Notes: a model not told the origin generated them from the letters alone. A DNA stretch of 64,000 bases from Mucilaginibacter phyllosphaerae (GCF_004378255.1 NZ_SNQG01000007.1:62001-126000), one strand, 5' to 3'; positions 8,702 to 17,366 are shown, counted from the stretch's first letter. A program made the numbers and translations.

Positions 8702-8812
8702 TTTATATCCCCCGGTTAACTATTCTCCGGGACAGGAATTGGCACCTTCTACACCTTGTAGGGTTGCCAGCGGTTCTCTGAGCCTGATCTCTCGCCGCTT
8801 CTTTATAAACCA
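8702..8812 (-). promoter_or_regulatory. SAM-I (S-box) riboswitch controlling metY-metX-hom
   Basis: Read on the minus strand, the core elements of the S-box are present: GAGAGATCAGGCTC, GAACC, GCTGGCAACC, then AAGGTGCCAATTCCTG. A P4 stem follows (CCCGG with CCGGG). P1 closes through TTTATA (8809-8804) and TATAAA (8707-8702). The riboswitch binds S-adenosylmethionine and lowers expression of the downstream methionine genes. No strong terminator stem directly follows P1. The next element is the ATG of the Cys-rich leader ORF, which suggests control of that ORF's translation or a later decision point. Confidence 0.92.
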
Positions 8813-8862
8813 AAATCCGTGTGAGGGAAAATTGATCGTGGTATCACTACCAAATAATGTTT

Positions 8863-8894
8863 CAAATATAGGGTAATAGAATTTTATAATCCAA
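8863..8894 (-). promoter_or_regulatory. Predicted promoter of the SAM-riboswitch transcript
   Basis: On the minus strand TTG (8894-8892), a 21-base gap and TATATTTG (8870-8863) match the Bacteroidota promoter well. Transcription would begin near 8858, about 50 bases before the aptamer. Confidence 0.6.
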
Positions 8895-8954
8895 ATAATA
8901 TTTTTAATTATTTATAATTATGCTGTAAAAACTATTAATCTGTAATAATAGCAA

Positions 8955-10070
8955 TTACGCCATCGCCTGTTTCAGATCAGCAATCAAATCATCAATATGC
9001 TCTAAACCTACCGATACCCTTAACAGATTCAAAGGGGTTTTGGTATCCGGCCCTTCAACCGACGAACGGTGTTCTATCAGGCTTTCTACACCGCCCAGGC
9101 TGGTGGCACGCGTAAATATTTTAACAGCATTCACCACCTTTTTGGCCTCTTCCTCGCCGCCTTTAAGGGTAAATGATAGCATGGCCCCAAATGCATGCAT
9201 CTGCGCCCTGGCAATTTCATGCTGCGGGTGAGATGATAAACCAGGATACAGCACACGGTCTACGCGTGGATGGCTTTCTAAAAATTGGGCTAATAATTGT
9301 GCATTGTGCACATGGCCGCGTACGCGGTAGGGCAAGGTTTTAATACTGCGCACCAGGTAATAACAATCCATAGGAGAGGGTATGGCGCCGCCCATGGTTT
9401 GTACATTGCGGATCTTTTCCCACCAATCGCTTTTTTCTGCTGTTATTAAAGCGCCGCCCATCAGGTCGCTATGGCCGCCAAAATACTTGGTGGCCGAGTG
9501 CATTACCATATCAGCACCCAAGGCCAGCGGGCTTTGACAAACAGGCGTGGCAAAAGTATTATCGCATACTACTTTAAGGTTATGTTTGTTTGCTATGCCT
9601 GCCACCTTTTTAATATCTGTTATTTTAAGCAATGGGTTAGATGGCGTTTCTATCCAAATAATACCTGTATTAGGTTTTATGTGGGCTTGTAAAACATCGC
9701 TATCATTTACGTCGATAAAATCAAACTCCAGTATCCCCGCAAAAAGTGCTTTCAGCTGGTTGCGAAGGCCATGATACATATCATCGGGGGCAATAATGTG
9801 CGTACCTGGATCCAGGGATTGAAATACCGACATACCTGCGGCATTACCGGATGAGAAGGAAGCGGCTTCTGCACCGTTTTCCAGTTTGGCCAGCACCTGC
9901 TCTAACGCTGCACGATTGGGGTTAGCCGCCCGGCTGTAAGAATAACCCGACGAAAAACCACCATCCTCGTCCCGCTCAAATGTAGTTGCCATAACTATAG
10001 GCTGTACAACTGCTTTTGTTGAGGCATCGGTGTGGTTACCGGCATGTATGGCGATGGTTTCTATTTTCAT
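8955..10070 (-). CDS. Cystathionine gamma-synthase / gamma-lyase family PLP enzyme
   Basis: 371 residues, of the same fold family as MetY but the shorter subgroup typical of MetB, MetC and cystathionine gamma-lyase. The PLP-lysine motif is HSATKYFGGHSDLMGG, preceded by FSSGNAAGMS and VVCDNTFATPVCQSP. The C-terminus has SLGGVESLIEHRSS and RVSVGLEHIDDL. It acts in transsulfuration between cysteine and homocysteine. Sequence alone does not separate synthase from lyase, although the SLGGVESLIEHRSS loop is common in both. It is not under the SAM riboswitch, which lies downstream of its stop. A 17-codon uORF overlaps its start. Confidence 0.88.
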   Translation of the reverse strand: MKIETIAIHAGNHTDASTKAVVQPIVMATTFERDEDGGFSSGYSYSRAANPNRAALEQVLAKLENGAEAASFSSGNAAGMSVFQSLDPGTHIIAPDDMYHGLRNQLKALFAGILEFDFIDVNDSDVLQAHIKPNTGIIWIETPSNPLLKITDIKKVAGIANKHNLKVVCDNTFATPVCQSPLALGADMVMHSATKYFGGHSDLMGGALITAEKSDWWEKIRNVQTMGGAIPSPMDCYYLVRSIKTLPYRVRGHVHNAQLLAQFLESHPRVDRVLYPGLSSHPQHEIARAQMHAFGAMLSFTLKGGEEEAKKVVNAVKIFTRATSLGGVESLIEHRSSVEGPDTKTPLNLLRVSVGLEHIDDLIADLKQAMA

Positions 10071-10215
10071 GAACAGGAAATGTATGCCGCCAAATTAACT
10101 AAGAAAAATTTATTATTCATGGCTGTGCTGTAAATCTGTTGCAATTATGTTATTATCCCGCTTACTGTAAATTGATTGTCATACTATATGTTCAAACATC
10201 CGTTATATCTGTACA

Positions 10216-10249
10216 TTGATTTTAAAACTAAAGCAAATTGCTACATTTG
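10216..10249 (+). promoter_or_regulatory. Predicted promoter of mqnE
   Basis: TTG at 10216-10218, a 23-base gap, and TACATTTG at 10242-10249. The start codon follows 17 bases later, giving a short leader of about 12 bases. Confidence 0.5.
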
Positions 10250-10266
10250 CTCAAATATTTTTCCAA

Positions 10267-11460
10267 ATGGAAGTATCAGATAATTTACTGGTGTTGCTGA
10301 ATAATCCACAGCTTTCATCAGCACTAAAGAACATTGCTGAGAAGGTACTCCATAACCAGCGCATCACTTTTGATGAAGGCGTTTTGCTTTACCAAGAAGC
10401 AGAATTAGGCTATCTGGGAGTACTTGCTAATTACATACGCGAAAAAAAGCACGGCGACAAAACATATTTTAACCGTAATTTTCATATCGAACCAACCAAC
10501 CTGTGTGTGTACGACTGTAAATTTTGCTCCTACTCGCGCCTGATAAAACAACGTGCCGACGGATGGGAATACACGATGGATGAAATGCTGGATATCGTTA
10601 AAAAATACGACGGGCAGCCGGTTACCGAGGTACATATTGTTGGCGGCGTTTTACCACAATACGATGTTGCCTTTTACACCCAGCTGTTTAGCAGGATTAA
10701 AGCCCACAGGCCGGATTTGCATGTAAAGGCCCTAACCCCGGTAGAATATCATTACATTTTTAAAAAGGCCAAGATAGATTATGCCACAGGCATGAAGTTG
10801 ATGAAAGACTCCGGCCTGGAATCAATGCCAGGGGGCGGTGCAGAGATCTTTCACCCCGAGGTGCGCGACCTGATAGCAAAAGATAAATGTACCGGCGATC
10901 AATGGCTTTCTATTCACGAGGAATGGCATAAACTGGGTATGCGCTCAAACGCTACGATGCTTTATGGCCATATCGAGCAATTTCATCACCGGGTTGACCA
11001 TATGGAGCAACTTCGCCAATTGCAGGATAAAACCGGCGGTTTCCAGACCTTTATACCGCTCAAATTCCGTAATCAGGATAACCAGATGAGTAATGTGCCA
11101 GAATCAACCGTGATAGAGGATCTGCGCAATTACGCCATTGCAAGGATCTATCTGGATAATTTTGACCATATCAAAGCATATTGGGCCATGATAAGCCGTA
11201 CAACCGCGCAATTGTCCCTTAATTTTGGAGTAGATGATATTGACGGTACGCTGGATGATACCACCAGGATCTACTCGATGGCAGGTGCCGAAGAGCAAAC
11301 ACCGGCCATGAGCACCAAAGAGTTGGTAGACCTGATCAAAACCGCAGGCCGTTATCCGATAGAACGTGATACCCTTTATAATGTAGTTACCGATTATAAC
11401 GATTATCAGTTTGAGGAAGAAGTAAAACCGCGGTTTTATAAGCTGCCGGTTATTAATTAG
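10267..11460 (+). CDS. mqnE: Aminofutalosine synthase MqnE (radical SAM)
   Basis: 397 residues from the ATG at 10267; an upstream in-frame TTG lies within the promoter and is rejected. The radical-SAM cluster motif C-x3-C-x2-C is seen as C80, C84 and C87 (NLCVYDCKFCSYSR), and the glycine-rich HIVGGVLP and SMPGGGAEI segments are typical of the MqnE/MqnC group. It joins the product of MqnA to a SAM-derived radical to make aminofutalosine in the futalosine menaquinone pathway. mqnA lies two genes downstream in the same direction, so they probably form a unit. MqnB, MqnC and MqnD are not in this window. Confidence 0.93.
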   Translation: MEVSDNLLVLLNNPQLSSALKNIAEKVLHNQRITFDEGVLLYQEAELGYLGVLANYIREKKHGDKTYFNRNFHIEPTNLCVYDCKFCSYSRLIKQRADGWEYTMDEMLDIVKKYDGQPVTEVHIVGGVLPQYDVAFYTQLFSRIKAHRPDLHVKALTPVEYHYIFKKAKIDYATGMKLMKDSGLESMPGGGAEIFHPEVRDLIAKDKCTGDQWLSIHEEWHKLGMRSNATMLYGHIEQFHHRVDHMEQLRQLQDKTGGFQTFIPLKFRNQDNQMSNVPESTVIEDLRNYAIARIYLDNFDHIKAYWAMISRTTAQLSLNFGVDDIDGTLDDTTRIYSMAGAEEQTPAMSTKELVDLIKTAGRYPIERDTLYNVVTDYNDYQFEEEVKPRFYKLPVIN

Positions 11461-11504
11461 TTGATTGATGCACTATCCATTTATTTTATTAGTGGACAAT
11501 GCAC

Positions 11505-11537
11505 CAATGAACAATTGAACTAATGAACAAATGAACC
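11505..11537. repeat. Low-complexity AATGAAC spacer
   Basis: Short degenerate repeats of AATGAAC and AATTGAAC run up to and into the start of the phosphatase gene. Similar low-complexity spacers are common between genes in this family. No coding role is visible beyond the first codons. Confidence 0.6.
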
Positions 11538-12157
11538 AAATAGAAAAAACATTATATATTGTACGCCACGGCCAAACAGATCTTAATAAACAAGGCATTG
11601 TGCAGGGACGGGGCCGTGATACAGACCTGAACGATGAAGGCCGCCGACAGGCTAATCAGTTTTTTGAAGCTTATAAAAATGTACCTTTTGATAAGATCTA
11701 CATATCTGAATTAAAGCGCACGCAACAAAGCATACAGCAATTTATAGATCTGGGGATTCCATTTGAAAAACTGGAGGGCCTGGACGAGCTGGCATGGGGC
11801 GTACACGAAGGCCAGCCCGCCACGCCCGAAACAAAAGCCGCTTTTTTAGACCTGATGCGTAACTGGCTTGATGGTAACCTGGATGTTAAGTTTGATGGCG
11901 GCGAAAGCCCTAACGAGGTAAAAACAAGGCAACTTGAGGCACTTGACATCATAATGAGCCATCCCGAAGAAAAAACAGTGCTGGTATGTATGCATGGGCG
12001 TGCTTTACGTTTACTAATGTGCATTTTAACAGAACAGCCACTTACCAAAATGGACACCTTTCCGCACCAAAACCTGGTGCTGTATAAAGTTGCCTACAAT
12101 GGCAGCAAGTTTGAAATTGTTGAAGCCAACAACGCCAAACATTTAATAAACGATTAG
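11531..12157 (+). CDS. Histidine phosphatase family protein (phosphoglycerate mutase-like)
   Basis: 208 residues. The N-terminal YIVRHGQTDLN contains the catalytic RHG. A second conserved histidine lies in LVCMHGRALRLL near residue 163, with the usual ELxxG-type segment (DELAWGVHEGQ) between. It is a phosphomonoesterase or mutase of the branch-1 histidine phosphatase family; the substrate is unknown. Its place between mqnE and mqnA, 13 bases before mqnA, suggests co-expression with menaquinone synthesis, though no phosphatase step is established in that pathway. Confidence 0.85.
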   Translation: MNQIEKTLYIVRHGQTDLNKQGIVQGRGRDTDLNDEGRRQANQFFEAYKNVPFDKIYISELKRTQQSIQQFIDLGIPFEKLEGLDELAWGVHEGQPATPETKAAFLDLMRNWLDGNLDVKFDGGESPNEVKTRQLEALDIIMSHPEEKTVLVCMHGRALRLLMCILTEQPLTKMDTFPHQNLVLYKVAYNGSKFEIVEANNAKHLIND

Positions 12158-12169
12158 CGCGAACGATAA

Positions 12170-12913
12170 GTGAATAAGATAAGAATTTCTGCTGTTAGTT
12201 ATACTAACACCAAACCCTTTTTATACGGCCTGCAGCACTCAGCAATAAAAGACCAGATAGACCTGAGCCTGGATATGCCGGCAGACTGTGCCCAAAAACT
12301 CATTGACGATAAGGCTGATATTGGTTTGATACCTGTAGCCGCTGCCTTAAGCCTGCCGCAATGGCAAATTGTATCGGCTTATTGCATTGGTGCCGAAGGG
12401 CCTGTAAACTCGGTTTTTATTTTTAGTAATTGTGATATCAAGGATGTAAAACGCTTGCAATTAGATCCGGAGTCGCGCAGTTCAAACAACCTGGCGCGTG
12501 TGCTGCTTAAAAACTACTGGAAAATTCAACCGGAACTGATCACAGGCGCGGCTGATTACGCCCAATCTACCGATCATGAAACTGCCTTTGTGCAAATAGG
12601 CGACCGTACCTTTGGTAAAACCGAGCAATATAAATATGTTTACGACCTATCCGGCGAGTGGAAAAAGTTTACCGGCCTGCCATTTATATTTGCTGCCTGG
12701 ATAGCTAATAAGCCTATCCCTGCAGGTTTTATCAAAGAGTTTGACAGCGCCCTGCGCCATGGCCTTGCCCACAGGCATGAACTTTTAGAAACGCTGCCAC
12801 GGCGGGCCGATTTTGATCTGGAAGATTACCTGATGCATAAATTGGATTTTGACTTAACAGAGGATAAAAGAAAGGCATTGTACCTTTTTCTGGATTATAT
12901 AAATGCATTATAA
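12170..12913 (+). CDS. mqnA: Chorismate dehydratase MqnA
   Basis: 247 residues with a GTG start; no ATG precedes MNKIRISAVSYTNTKP in frame. The N-terminal RISAVSYTNTKPFLYGL and the segment DIGLIPVAAAL are characteristic of MqnA, a periplasmic-binding-protein-like fold that dehydrates chorismate to 3-enolpyruvylbenzoate. This is the first committed step of the futalosine route, and MqnE, two genes upstream, uses the product. The GTG start may keep its translation low. Confidence 0.92.
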   Translation: MNKIRISAVSYTNTKPFLYGLQHSAIKDQIDLSLDMPADCAQKLIDDKADIGLIPVAAALSLPQWQIVSAYCIGAEGPVNSVFIFSNCDIKDVKRLQLDPESRSSNNLARVLLKNYWKIQPELITGAADYAQSTDHETAFVQIGDRTFGKTEQYKYVYDLSGEWKKFTGLPFIFAAWIANKPIPAGFIKEFDSALRHGLAHRHELLETLPRRADFDLEDYLMHKLDFDLTEDKRKALYLFLDYINAL

Positions 12914-13001
12914 CGTTTGCCCGGAGATCAATCAAATATATTTCATAATTATAAAACCATATTTAAAAATTGGCATTGCATATAGCATAGCTTAATTGAA
13001 T

Positions 13002-13808
13002 ATGGAATCACAAAAATTGATGGGGCAATCAGCCCTGATAACCGGTGCAGATAGTGGTATAGGTAAAGGCGTAGCGATAGCTATGGCCAGAGCAGGGGCA
13101 AAAGTGCTGATTAATTACGTGCATAACCAGGAGTCGGCAGATGAGGTTGTTCATGAAATAAAGGAAGCCGGCGGCGAGGCTATTGCATTTAAGGCAGATG
13201 TAAGCATTGAAGATGATGTGCAAGCTATGTTTGCCAAACATATAGAAACATTTGGATCTATAAACATATTGGTGAACAATGCCGGTTTGCAAAAAGATGC
13301 AAAGTTTTTAGATATGACCCTGGACGAATGGAACACCGTTATCAACATTAACCTAACCGGGCAATTTCTCTGCTCGCGCGAAGCCGCAAAATTATTTATT
13401 AAACAAGGTGTAAAAAATGAAGTAAGCAATGCCGCAGGCAAGATCATTTGCATGAGCAGCGTACACGAGGTTATCCCCTGGGCAGGGCACGTTAATTATG
13501 CAGCCAGCAAAGGGGGTATTAATATGTTTATGAAAAGCATTGCGCAGGAACTGGCACCGCACAAAATTCGCGTTGTAGGTATTGGCCCCGGTGCTATACA
13601 AACCCCTATAAATAAAGATGCATGGGAAACACGCGAAGCACTTAATAAATTATTAACGCTTATACCTTATGGCCGCATTGGGCAAACAGACGATATCGGC
13701 AAACTTGCTGCCTGGATAGCATCTGATGATGCAGATTATATTACCGGTACAACAATTTTTGCGGATGGTGGGATGACGCTTTACCCTGGCTTTGCCGATA
13801 ACGGATAA
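13002..13808 (+). CDS. SDR-family oxidoreductase, glucose 1-dehydrogenase-like
   Basis: 268 residues from the ATG at 13002 (an in-frame TTG lies six bases earlier). It is a classical short-chain dehydrogenase: cofactor motif TGADSGIGKG, NNAG motif, and catalytic Ser with Y-x3-K in VNYAASKGG. GPGAIQTPIN follows the active site, and the C-terminus is of the FADGGM type. Closest by eye to bacterial glucose 1-dehydrogenases that use NAD(P). The substrate cannot be assigned from sequence. It is a stand-alone gene with an AT-rich upstream region and no obvious terminator. Confidence 0.85.
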   Translation: MESQKLMGQSALITGADSGIGKGVAIAMARAGAKVLINYVHNQESADEVVHEIKEAGGEAIAFKADVSIEDDVQAMFAKHIETFGSINILVNNAGLQKDAKFLDMTLDEWNTVININLTGQFLCSREAAKLFIKQGVKNEVSNAAGKIICMSSVHEVIPWAGHVNYAASKGGINMFMKSIAQELAPHKIRVVGIGPGAIQTPINKDAWETREALNKLLTLIPYGRIGQTDDIGKLAAWIASDDADYITGTTIFADGGMTLYPGFADNG

Positions 13809-14067
13809 AAGATCTGTAAAAAATAATTGTCATGGTAAGGTCAGAAAACACACAGCTCTTTACATCAATTTAACTTAGTGTAATATTTACAATAAGCATG
13901 GTGTATTTTTATTGACATATTGTTAAAAGTACACTATCTTCATGCGGTGATTTTTAAATTTTGATGATAAAGCGGTATTAATTATTAAATACTCATAAAA
14001 GTTCTCAATAATTATGAATATTATTAATACAAGCTTACTTTTGTTATATAAATTAAAATAAAAGATC

Positions 14068-14541
14068 ATGAAAAAATTATTTATATCAACCGCAATTGCT
14101 GCATTGTTTACCGCAAATATTTTTGCTGCAAACACCATAACAAAATCAGAAGAAGGTAGCGATAATGTATCATACATCGTGAACTCTAAATTTAACAGCG
14201 ATTTTGTAAGAGCTGAAAACGTAACCTGGAAAGTTACCCCTAAATTTCAAAAGGCTACCTTTACGCTTGATGGTGTAAAAAAAGCAGCATTTTATAATCT
14301 TAGAGGCGAGCTTATAGGTGTTACAGAAAATGTACAATTCAAAGAATTGCCTACAAAAGCAAAAAAAGAAATAGGCCTTAAATACGCGGGTTACTTTGCT
14401 AACGAAGTAATTAAATTTGATAATGGTGATAACGGTTTTGATTCAACAGCATATTTTGTTGATCTTAAAAACGATAAAGAAGAAGTTTTGGTTAGGGTAA
14501 CGCCATCTGCCGGTGTTTACTTCTTTCAGCAAGTAAAATAA
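14068..14541 (+). CDS. Secreted protein, PepSY-like/beta-lactamase-inhibitor-like fold
   Basis: 157 residues. A clear signal peptide (MKKLFISTAIAALFTANIFA) predicts export. The mature part has the pattern FVRAENVTWKVTPKFQKATF ... AAFYNLRGELIG ... LPTKAKKEI, which resembles the PepSY-like (DUF2874-type) proteins common in Bacteroidota: repeated small beta-alpha units whose function is unknown. A TACTTTTG box at 14036-14043 is a possible -7 element. It has its own terminator, so it is a single-gene unit. Confidence 0.7.
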   Translation: MKKLFISTAIAALFTANIFAANTITKSEEGSDNVSYIVNSKFNSDFVRAENVTWKVTPKFQKATFTLDGVKKAAFYNLRGELIGVTENVQFKELPTKAKKEIGLKYAGYFANEVIKFDNGDNGFDSTAYFVDLKNDKEEVLVRVTPSAGVYFFQQVK

Positions 14542-14565
14542 TTCATTAAAAATATTAATTAGCCT

Positions 14566-14600
14566 AAGGTTGCCGGTTTATACCAGCAACCTTTTTTTTG
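14566..14600 (+). terminator. Intrinsic terminator
   Basis: AAGGTTGCCGG pairs with CCAGCAACCTT (one bulge) around TTTATA, followed by a run of T. It ends the secreted-protein transcript. Confidence 0.9.
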
Positions 14601-14636
14601 TGATTTTAAATTTATTTTGGCTTAATAATAATTTAT

Positions 14637-14663
14637 TTGATTATTAATAATTTTATATATTTG
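14637..14663 (+). promoter_or_regulatory. Predicted promoter of the cold-shock gene
   Basis: TTG at 14637-14639, a 16-base gap and TATATTTG at 14656-14663. The start codon is 103 bases further on, giving a long AT-rich 5' leader of about 95 bases, as is usual for cold-inducible csp mRNAs. Confidence 0.5.
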
Positions 14664-14766
14664 ATACAGATAGTTGTACATTCTATATTGATTATTAAAC
14701 CATTTTTTATTCAGTTGAATTACTTACTGATCTTAACACAATTTTTAATACGATTATATTATTATT

Positions 14767-14964
14767 ATGAAAACTGGAAAAGTAAAATGGTTTAACACAC
14801 AAAAAGGTTACGGTTTTATTATCACTGATGATGGTAAAGATCTGTTTGTACATTTTAAAGATGTACAGGGTGGTGTGAATGCAATAAAAGATAACGACAA
14901 CGTAGAATACGAAGAAGAAGAAGGCAGAAAAGGCCTGCAAGCTGTTAATGTTAAAAAAGTTTAA
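14767..14964 (+). CDS. Cold-shock domain protein
   Basis: 65 residues, the full length of a CspA-type single cold-shock domain. RNP1 is K13-G-Y-G-F17 and RNP2 is F27-V-H-F30. Such proteins bind single-stranded RNA and DNA and melt mRNA structure, mostly at low temperature. The acidic EYEEEEGRKG loop is typical of Bacteroidota versions. Its own promoter, long leader and terminator make it a monocistronic unit. Confidence 0.95.
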   Translation: MKTGKVKWFNTQKGYGFIITDDGKDLFVHFKDVQGGVNAIKDNDNVEYEEEEGRKGLQAVNVKKV

Positions 14965-14985
14965 TCAGCCAGATTATAATATATG

Positions 14986-15016
14986 AGCCCTCCAAACAAA
15001 CGGAGGGCTTTTTTTA
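14986..15016 (+). terminator. Intrinsic terminator of the cold-shock gene
   Basis: AGCCCTCC and GGAGGGCT pair around an eight-base loop and are followed by seven T. Confidence 0.93.
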
Positions 15017-15081
15017 TACAATAGCCTCACATCTTCCGGGCATTTTATACCTTAGCCTCACAAATATTACAAACCTTATTT

Positions 15082-16326
15082 ATGACTGATATAACTTCAG
15101 CAAAAAACTCCCGGAATGTTATTTTCCTGGTACTTGTAGCCTCTCTGGGCTATTTCGTTGATATATATGATCTATTAGTTTTTTCGATAGTGCGCAAGGC
15201 CAGCCTGCATGATATTGGCGTGAGCGAAGCTGATATGCTGCCTAAAGGGCAATTCATTATCAATGTACAAATGTTTGGCCTGCTGCTGGGCGGTCTGCTA
15301 TGGGGCATTATAGGCGATAAGCTGGGCCGTATCAAAGTTTTATTTGGGTCTATACTTCTTTATTCTGTTGCAAATTTTGCCAATGCTTACGTAACCGATG
15401 TAAATACTTACGCTATTATCCGCCTTATTGCAGGTATAGGACTTGCCGGCGAATTGGGCGCCGGTATCACCTTGGTTACCGAAACACTGAGTAAAGAAAA
15501 ACGCGGCTACGGCACCATGATAGTTGCCGTAATAGGTTTGTTTGGTGCTGCAGCGGCTTATGAGGCTGCTAAATACGGCTGGCAAACAGCCTATAAAGTG
15601 GGCGGGGGGCTTGGTATCATATTGCTGCTATTACGTGTAGGTACTTTTGAATCGGGCATGTTTAATAAAGTGAAAGAAAGTGGTGTATCAAAAGGTAATT
15701 TTTTTATGCTGTTTACTAATGCCGAACGTTTTAAAAAATATCTGTATTGCATTTTAATAGGCGCACCACTATGGTATGTAGTAGGTGTATTGGTTACGCT
15801 TTCGCCGGAGTTTGGTAAGGCATTGGGCTCAACTGTACCATTAAGTGCAGGGGAAGGAGTGCTTTACACTTACATAGGAATTTCTATAGGAGATATTTTT
15901 GCGGGCCTGCTTGCACAAATTACCAAGTCGCGTAAACTTACTATGGCAGTTTTTTTAACGCTGTCTTTAGTAAGCGCGTTTATTTATTTAGGCTCAAAAG
16001 GCATTACACACGATAAATTCGTTTGGATTTGTTTCTTTATGGGTTGTACTGTAGGTTATTGGGCAACATTTGTTACAATAGCTGCCGAGCAGTTTGGTAC
16101 CAATATCCGCTCTACGGTAACTACTACAGTACCCAATTTTGTCCGAGGCTCGCTTATTCCCATCAACATGGCTTTTAACGCATTTGTTGTACATTACGGT
16201 ATGGTTACAAGCGGATACATCATGATGATACTATTAACGCTTATATCCCTGTTCTCGTTAAGCCAGCTCAAAGAAACCTTTGGTAAAGATCTTAATTATA
16301 TTGAGGAAGAAACAGGGGTAAGCTAA
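15082..16326 (+). CDS. MFS transporter
   Basis: 414 residues with about twelve hydrophobic segments. The loop between helices 2 and 3 reads GIIGDKLGRIKV, the major-facilitator motif A. The first half resembles the metabolite:H+ symporter group of the superfamily, but no substrate-specific motif is recognised. It lies alone between two terminator-bounded regions and ahead of hemF; there is no sign that the two share a function. Confidence 0.85.
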   Translation: MTDITSAKNSRNVIFLVLVASLGYFVDIYDLLVFSIVRKASLHDIGVSEADMLPKGQFIINVQMFGLLLGGLLWGIIGDKLGRIKVLFGSILLYSVANFANAYVTDVNTYAIIRLIAGIGLAGELGAGITLVTETLSKEKRGYGTMIVAVIGLFGAAAAYEAAKYGWQTAYKVGGGLGIILLLLRVGTFESGMFNKVKESGVSKGNFFMLFTNAERFKKYLYCILIGAPLWYVVGVLVTLSPEFGKALGSTVPLSAGEGVLYTYIGISIGDIFAGLLAQITKSRKLTMAVFLTLSLVSAFIYLGSKGITHDKFVWICFFMGCTVGYWATFVTIAAEQFGTNIRSTVTTTVPNFVRGSLIPINMAFNAFVVHYGMVTSGYIMMILLTLISLFSLSQLKETFGKDLNYIEEETGVS

Positions 16327-16395
16327 TCGAAATTTGTGATTTAGCTGATTGATGAATTAGTGCTTTAAAAGCAGCCGCTCTACGTAATAGTTTAT

Positions 16396-16403
16396 TAATT
16401 TTG
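16396..16403 (+). promoter_or_regulatory. Possible -7 box for hemF
   Basis: TAATTTTG matches TAnnTTTG 45 bases before the hemF start. No clear TTG lies at the right distance upstream, so support is weak. Confidence 0.3.
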
Positions 16404-16448
16404 CACAGTATAAACTACAGATACACTATTTCAGCCAATTACTGATTA

Positions 16449-17363
16449 ATGATAACAAAGGAACAAATAGCCGCAGATTACCAACAGATACAGGATGAGA
16501 TATGCACTGCGCTTGAGGCTACCGATGGCAAAGCAACATTCGAACAGGAAGTATGGGAGCGCGGCGGCGGCGGCGGCGGCCGTACCCGTATTATTCAAAA
16601 CGGTAATATATTTGAAAAAGGCGGTGTAAATTTTTCGGCTGTGCATGGGCAACTCCCACACACCATAAAAAAGGCGCTTAACGTAGAGCAGGACGATTTT
16701 TTTGCAACCGGCGTATCTATCGTAATTCACCCAAACCATCCGCTGGTACCTATTATTCATATGAATATCAGGTATTTTGAAATGCCCTCGTCTTTCAATA
16801 ACGATACGCCGCCTGTACGCTGGTTTGGCGGCGGGATAGACCTAACCCCGCATTATGTATTTGATGATGATGCCCGGTATTTTCACCAGCAATTAAAAAA
16901 CACCTGCGACCAGTTTAATACCGATTTTTACCACCGCTTTAAAACCTGGGCCGATAATTATTTTTTTATTAAACACCGCGAAGAAACCCGTGGTATCGGC
17001 GGTATATTTTATGACCGCTTGACCGCTACGGACGATATCACCTGGGAAACTGTTTTCGAATTCTCTAAGGCTGTTGGCCGCACCTTTGCACCAACATACC
17101 TCGAACTGGTTAACCGTAACAGGGATAAACCATTTACAGATGAACAGCAGCAATGGCAATACCAGCGCCGCAGCCGCTATACCGAATTTAACCTGGTTTA
17201 TGATGCAGGTACAAAATTTGGCCTGGAAACCAACGGCCGAATAGAATCTATATTGATGAGCCTGCCGCCAACGGCCAAGTGGGTGTATAATTACCAGGCA
17301 CAACCGGGCAGCAAAGAAGAGAAAACCTTATCTTTACTAAAAAAAGGCATAAACTGGGTTTAA
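16449..17363 (+). CDS. hemF: Oxygen-dependent coproporphyrinogen III oxidase HemF
   Basis: 304 residues, full length. The glycine-rich ERGGGGGGRTRIIQNG followed by EKGGVNFSAVHG, the WFGGGIDLTPHYVF motif, and YTEFNLVYDAGTKFGL near the C-terminus are diagnostic of HemF. It oxidatively decarboxylates coproporphyrinogen III to protoporphyrinogen IX using O2, so the organism makes heme aerobically. The six-glycine stretch is encoded by a GGC run at about 16561-16580, which fits a conserved loop and is not an anomaly. It is followed three bases later by a small exported-protein gene. Confidence 0.95.
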   Translation: MITKEQIAADYQQIQDEICTALEATDGKATFEQEVWERGGGGGGRTRIIQNGNIFEKGGVNFSAVHGQLPHTIKKALNVEQDDFFATGVSIVIHPNHPLVPIIHMNIRYFEMPSSFNNDTPPVRWFGGGIDLTPHYVFDDDARYFHQQLKNTCDQFNTDFYHRFKTWADNYFFIKHREETRGIGGIFYDRLTATDDITWETVFEFSKAVGRTFAPTYLELVNRNRDKPFTDEQQQWQYQRRSRYTEFNLVYDAGTKFGLETNGRIESILMSLPPTAKWVYNYQAQPGSKEEKTLSLLKKGINWV

Positions 17364-17366
17364 GTT

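Noticed and set aside
10067..10120. 17-codon uORF (ending SCS) whose stop overlaps the start of the cystathionine synthase/lyase gene.
   Set aside because: Could couple translation, but it has only one Cys, and a TACATTTC sequence just before the gene could be a promoter that would leave the uORF untranscribed. Not enough to call a leader peptide.
13809..14067. Possible small RNA or operator in the gap before the PepSY-like gene (TAGTGTA / TACACTA arms).
   Set aside because: The arms are 47 bases apart and short; chance in AT-rich DNA is likely.
16561..16583. GGC repeat in hemF as a possible unstable microsatellite.
   Set aside because: It encodes a glycine-rich loop conserved in HemF, so it needs no special explanation.
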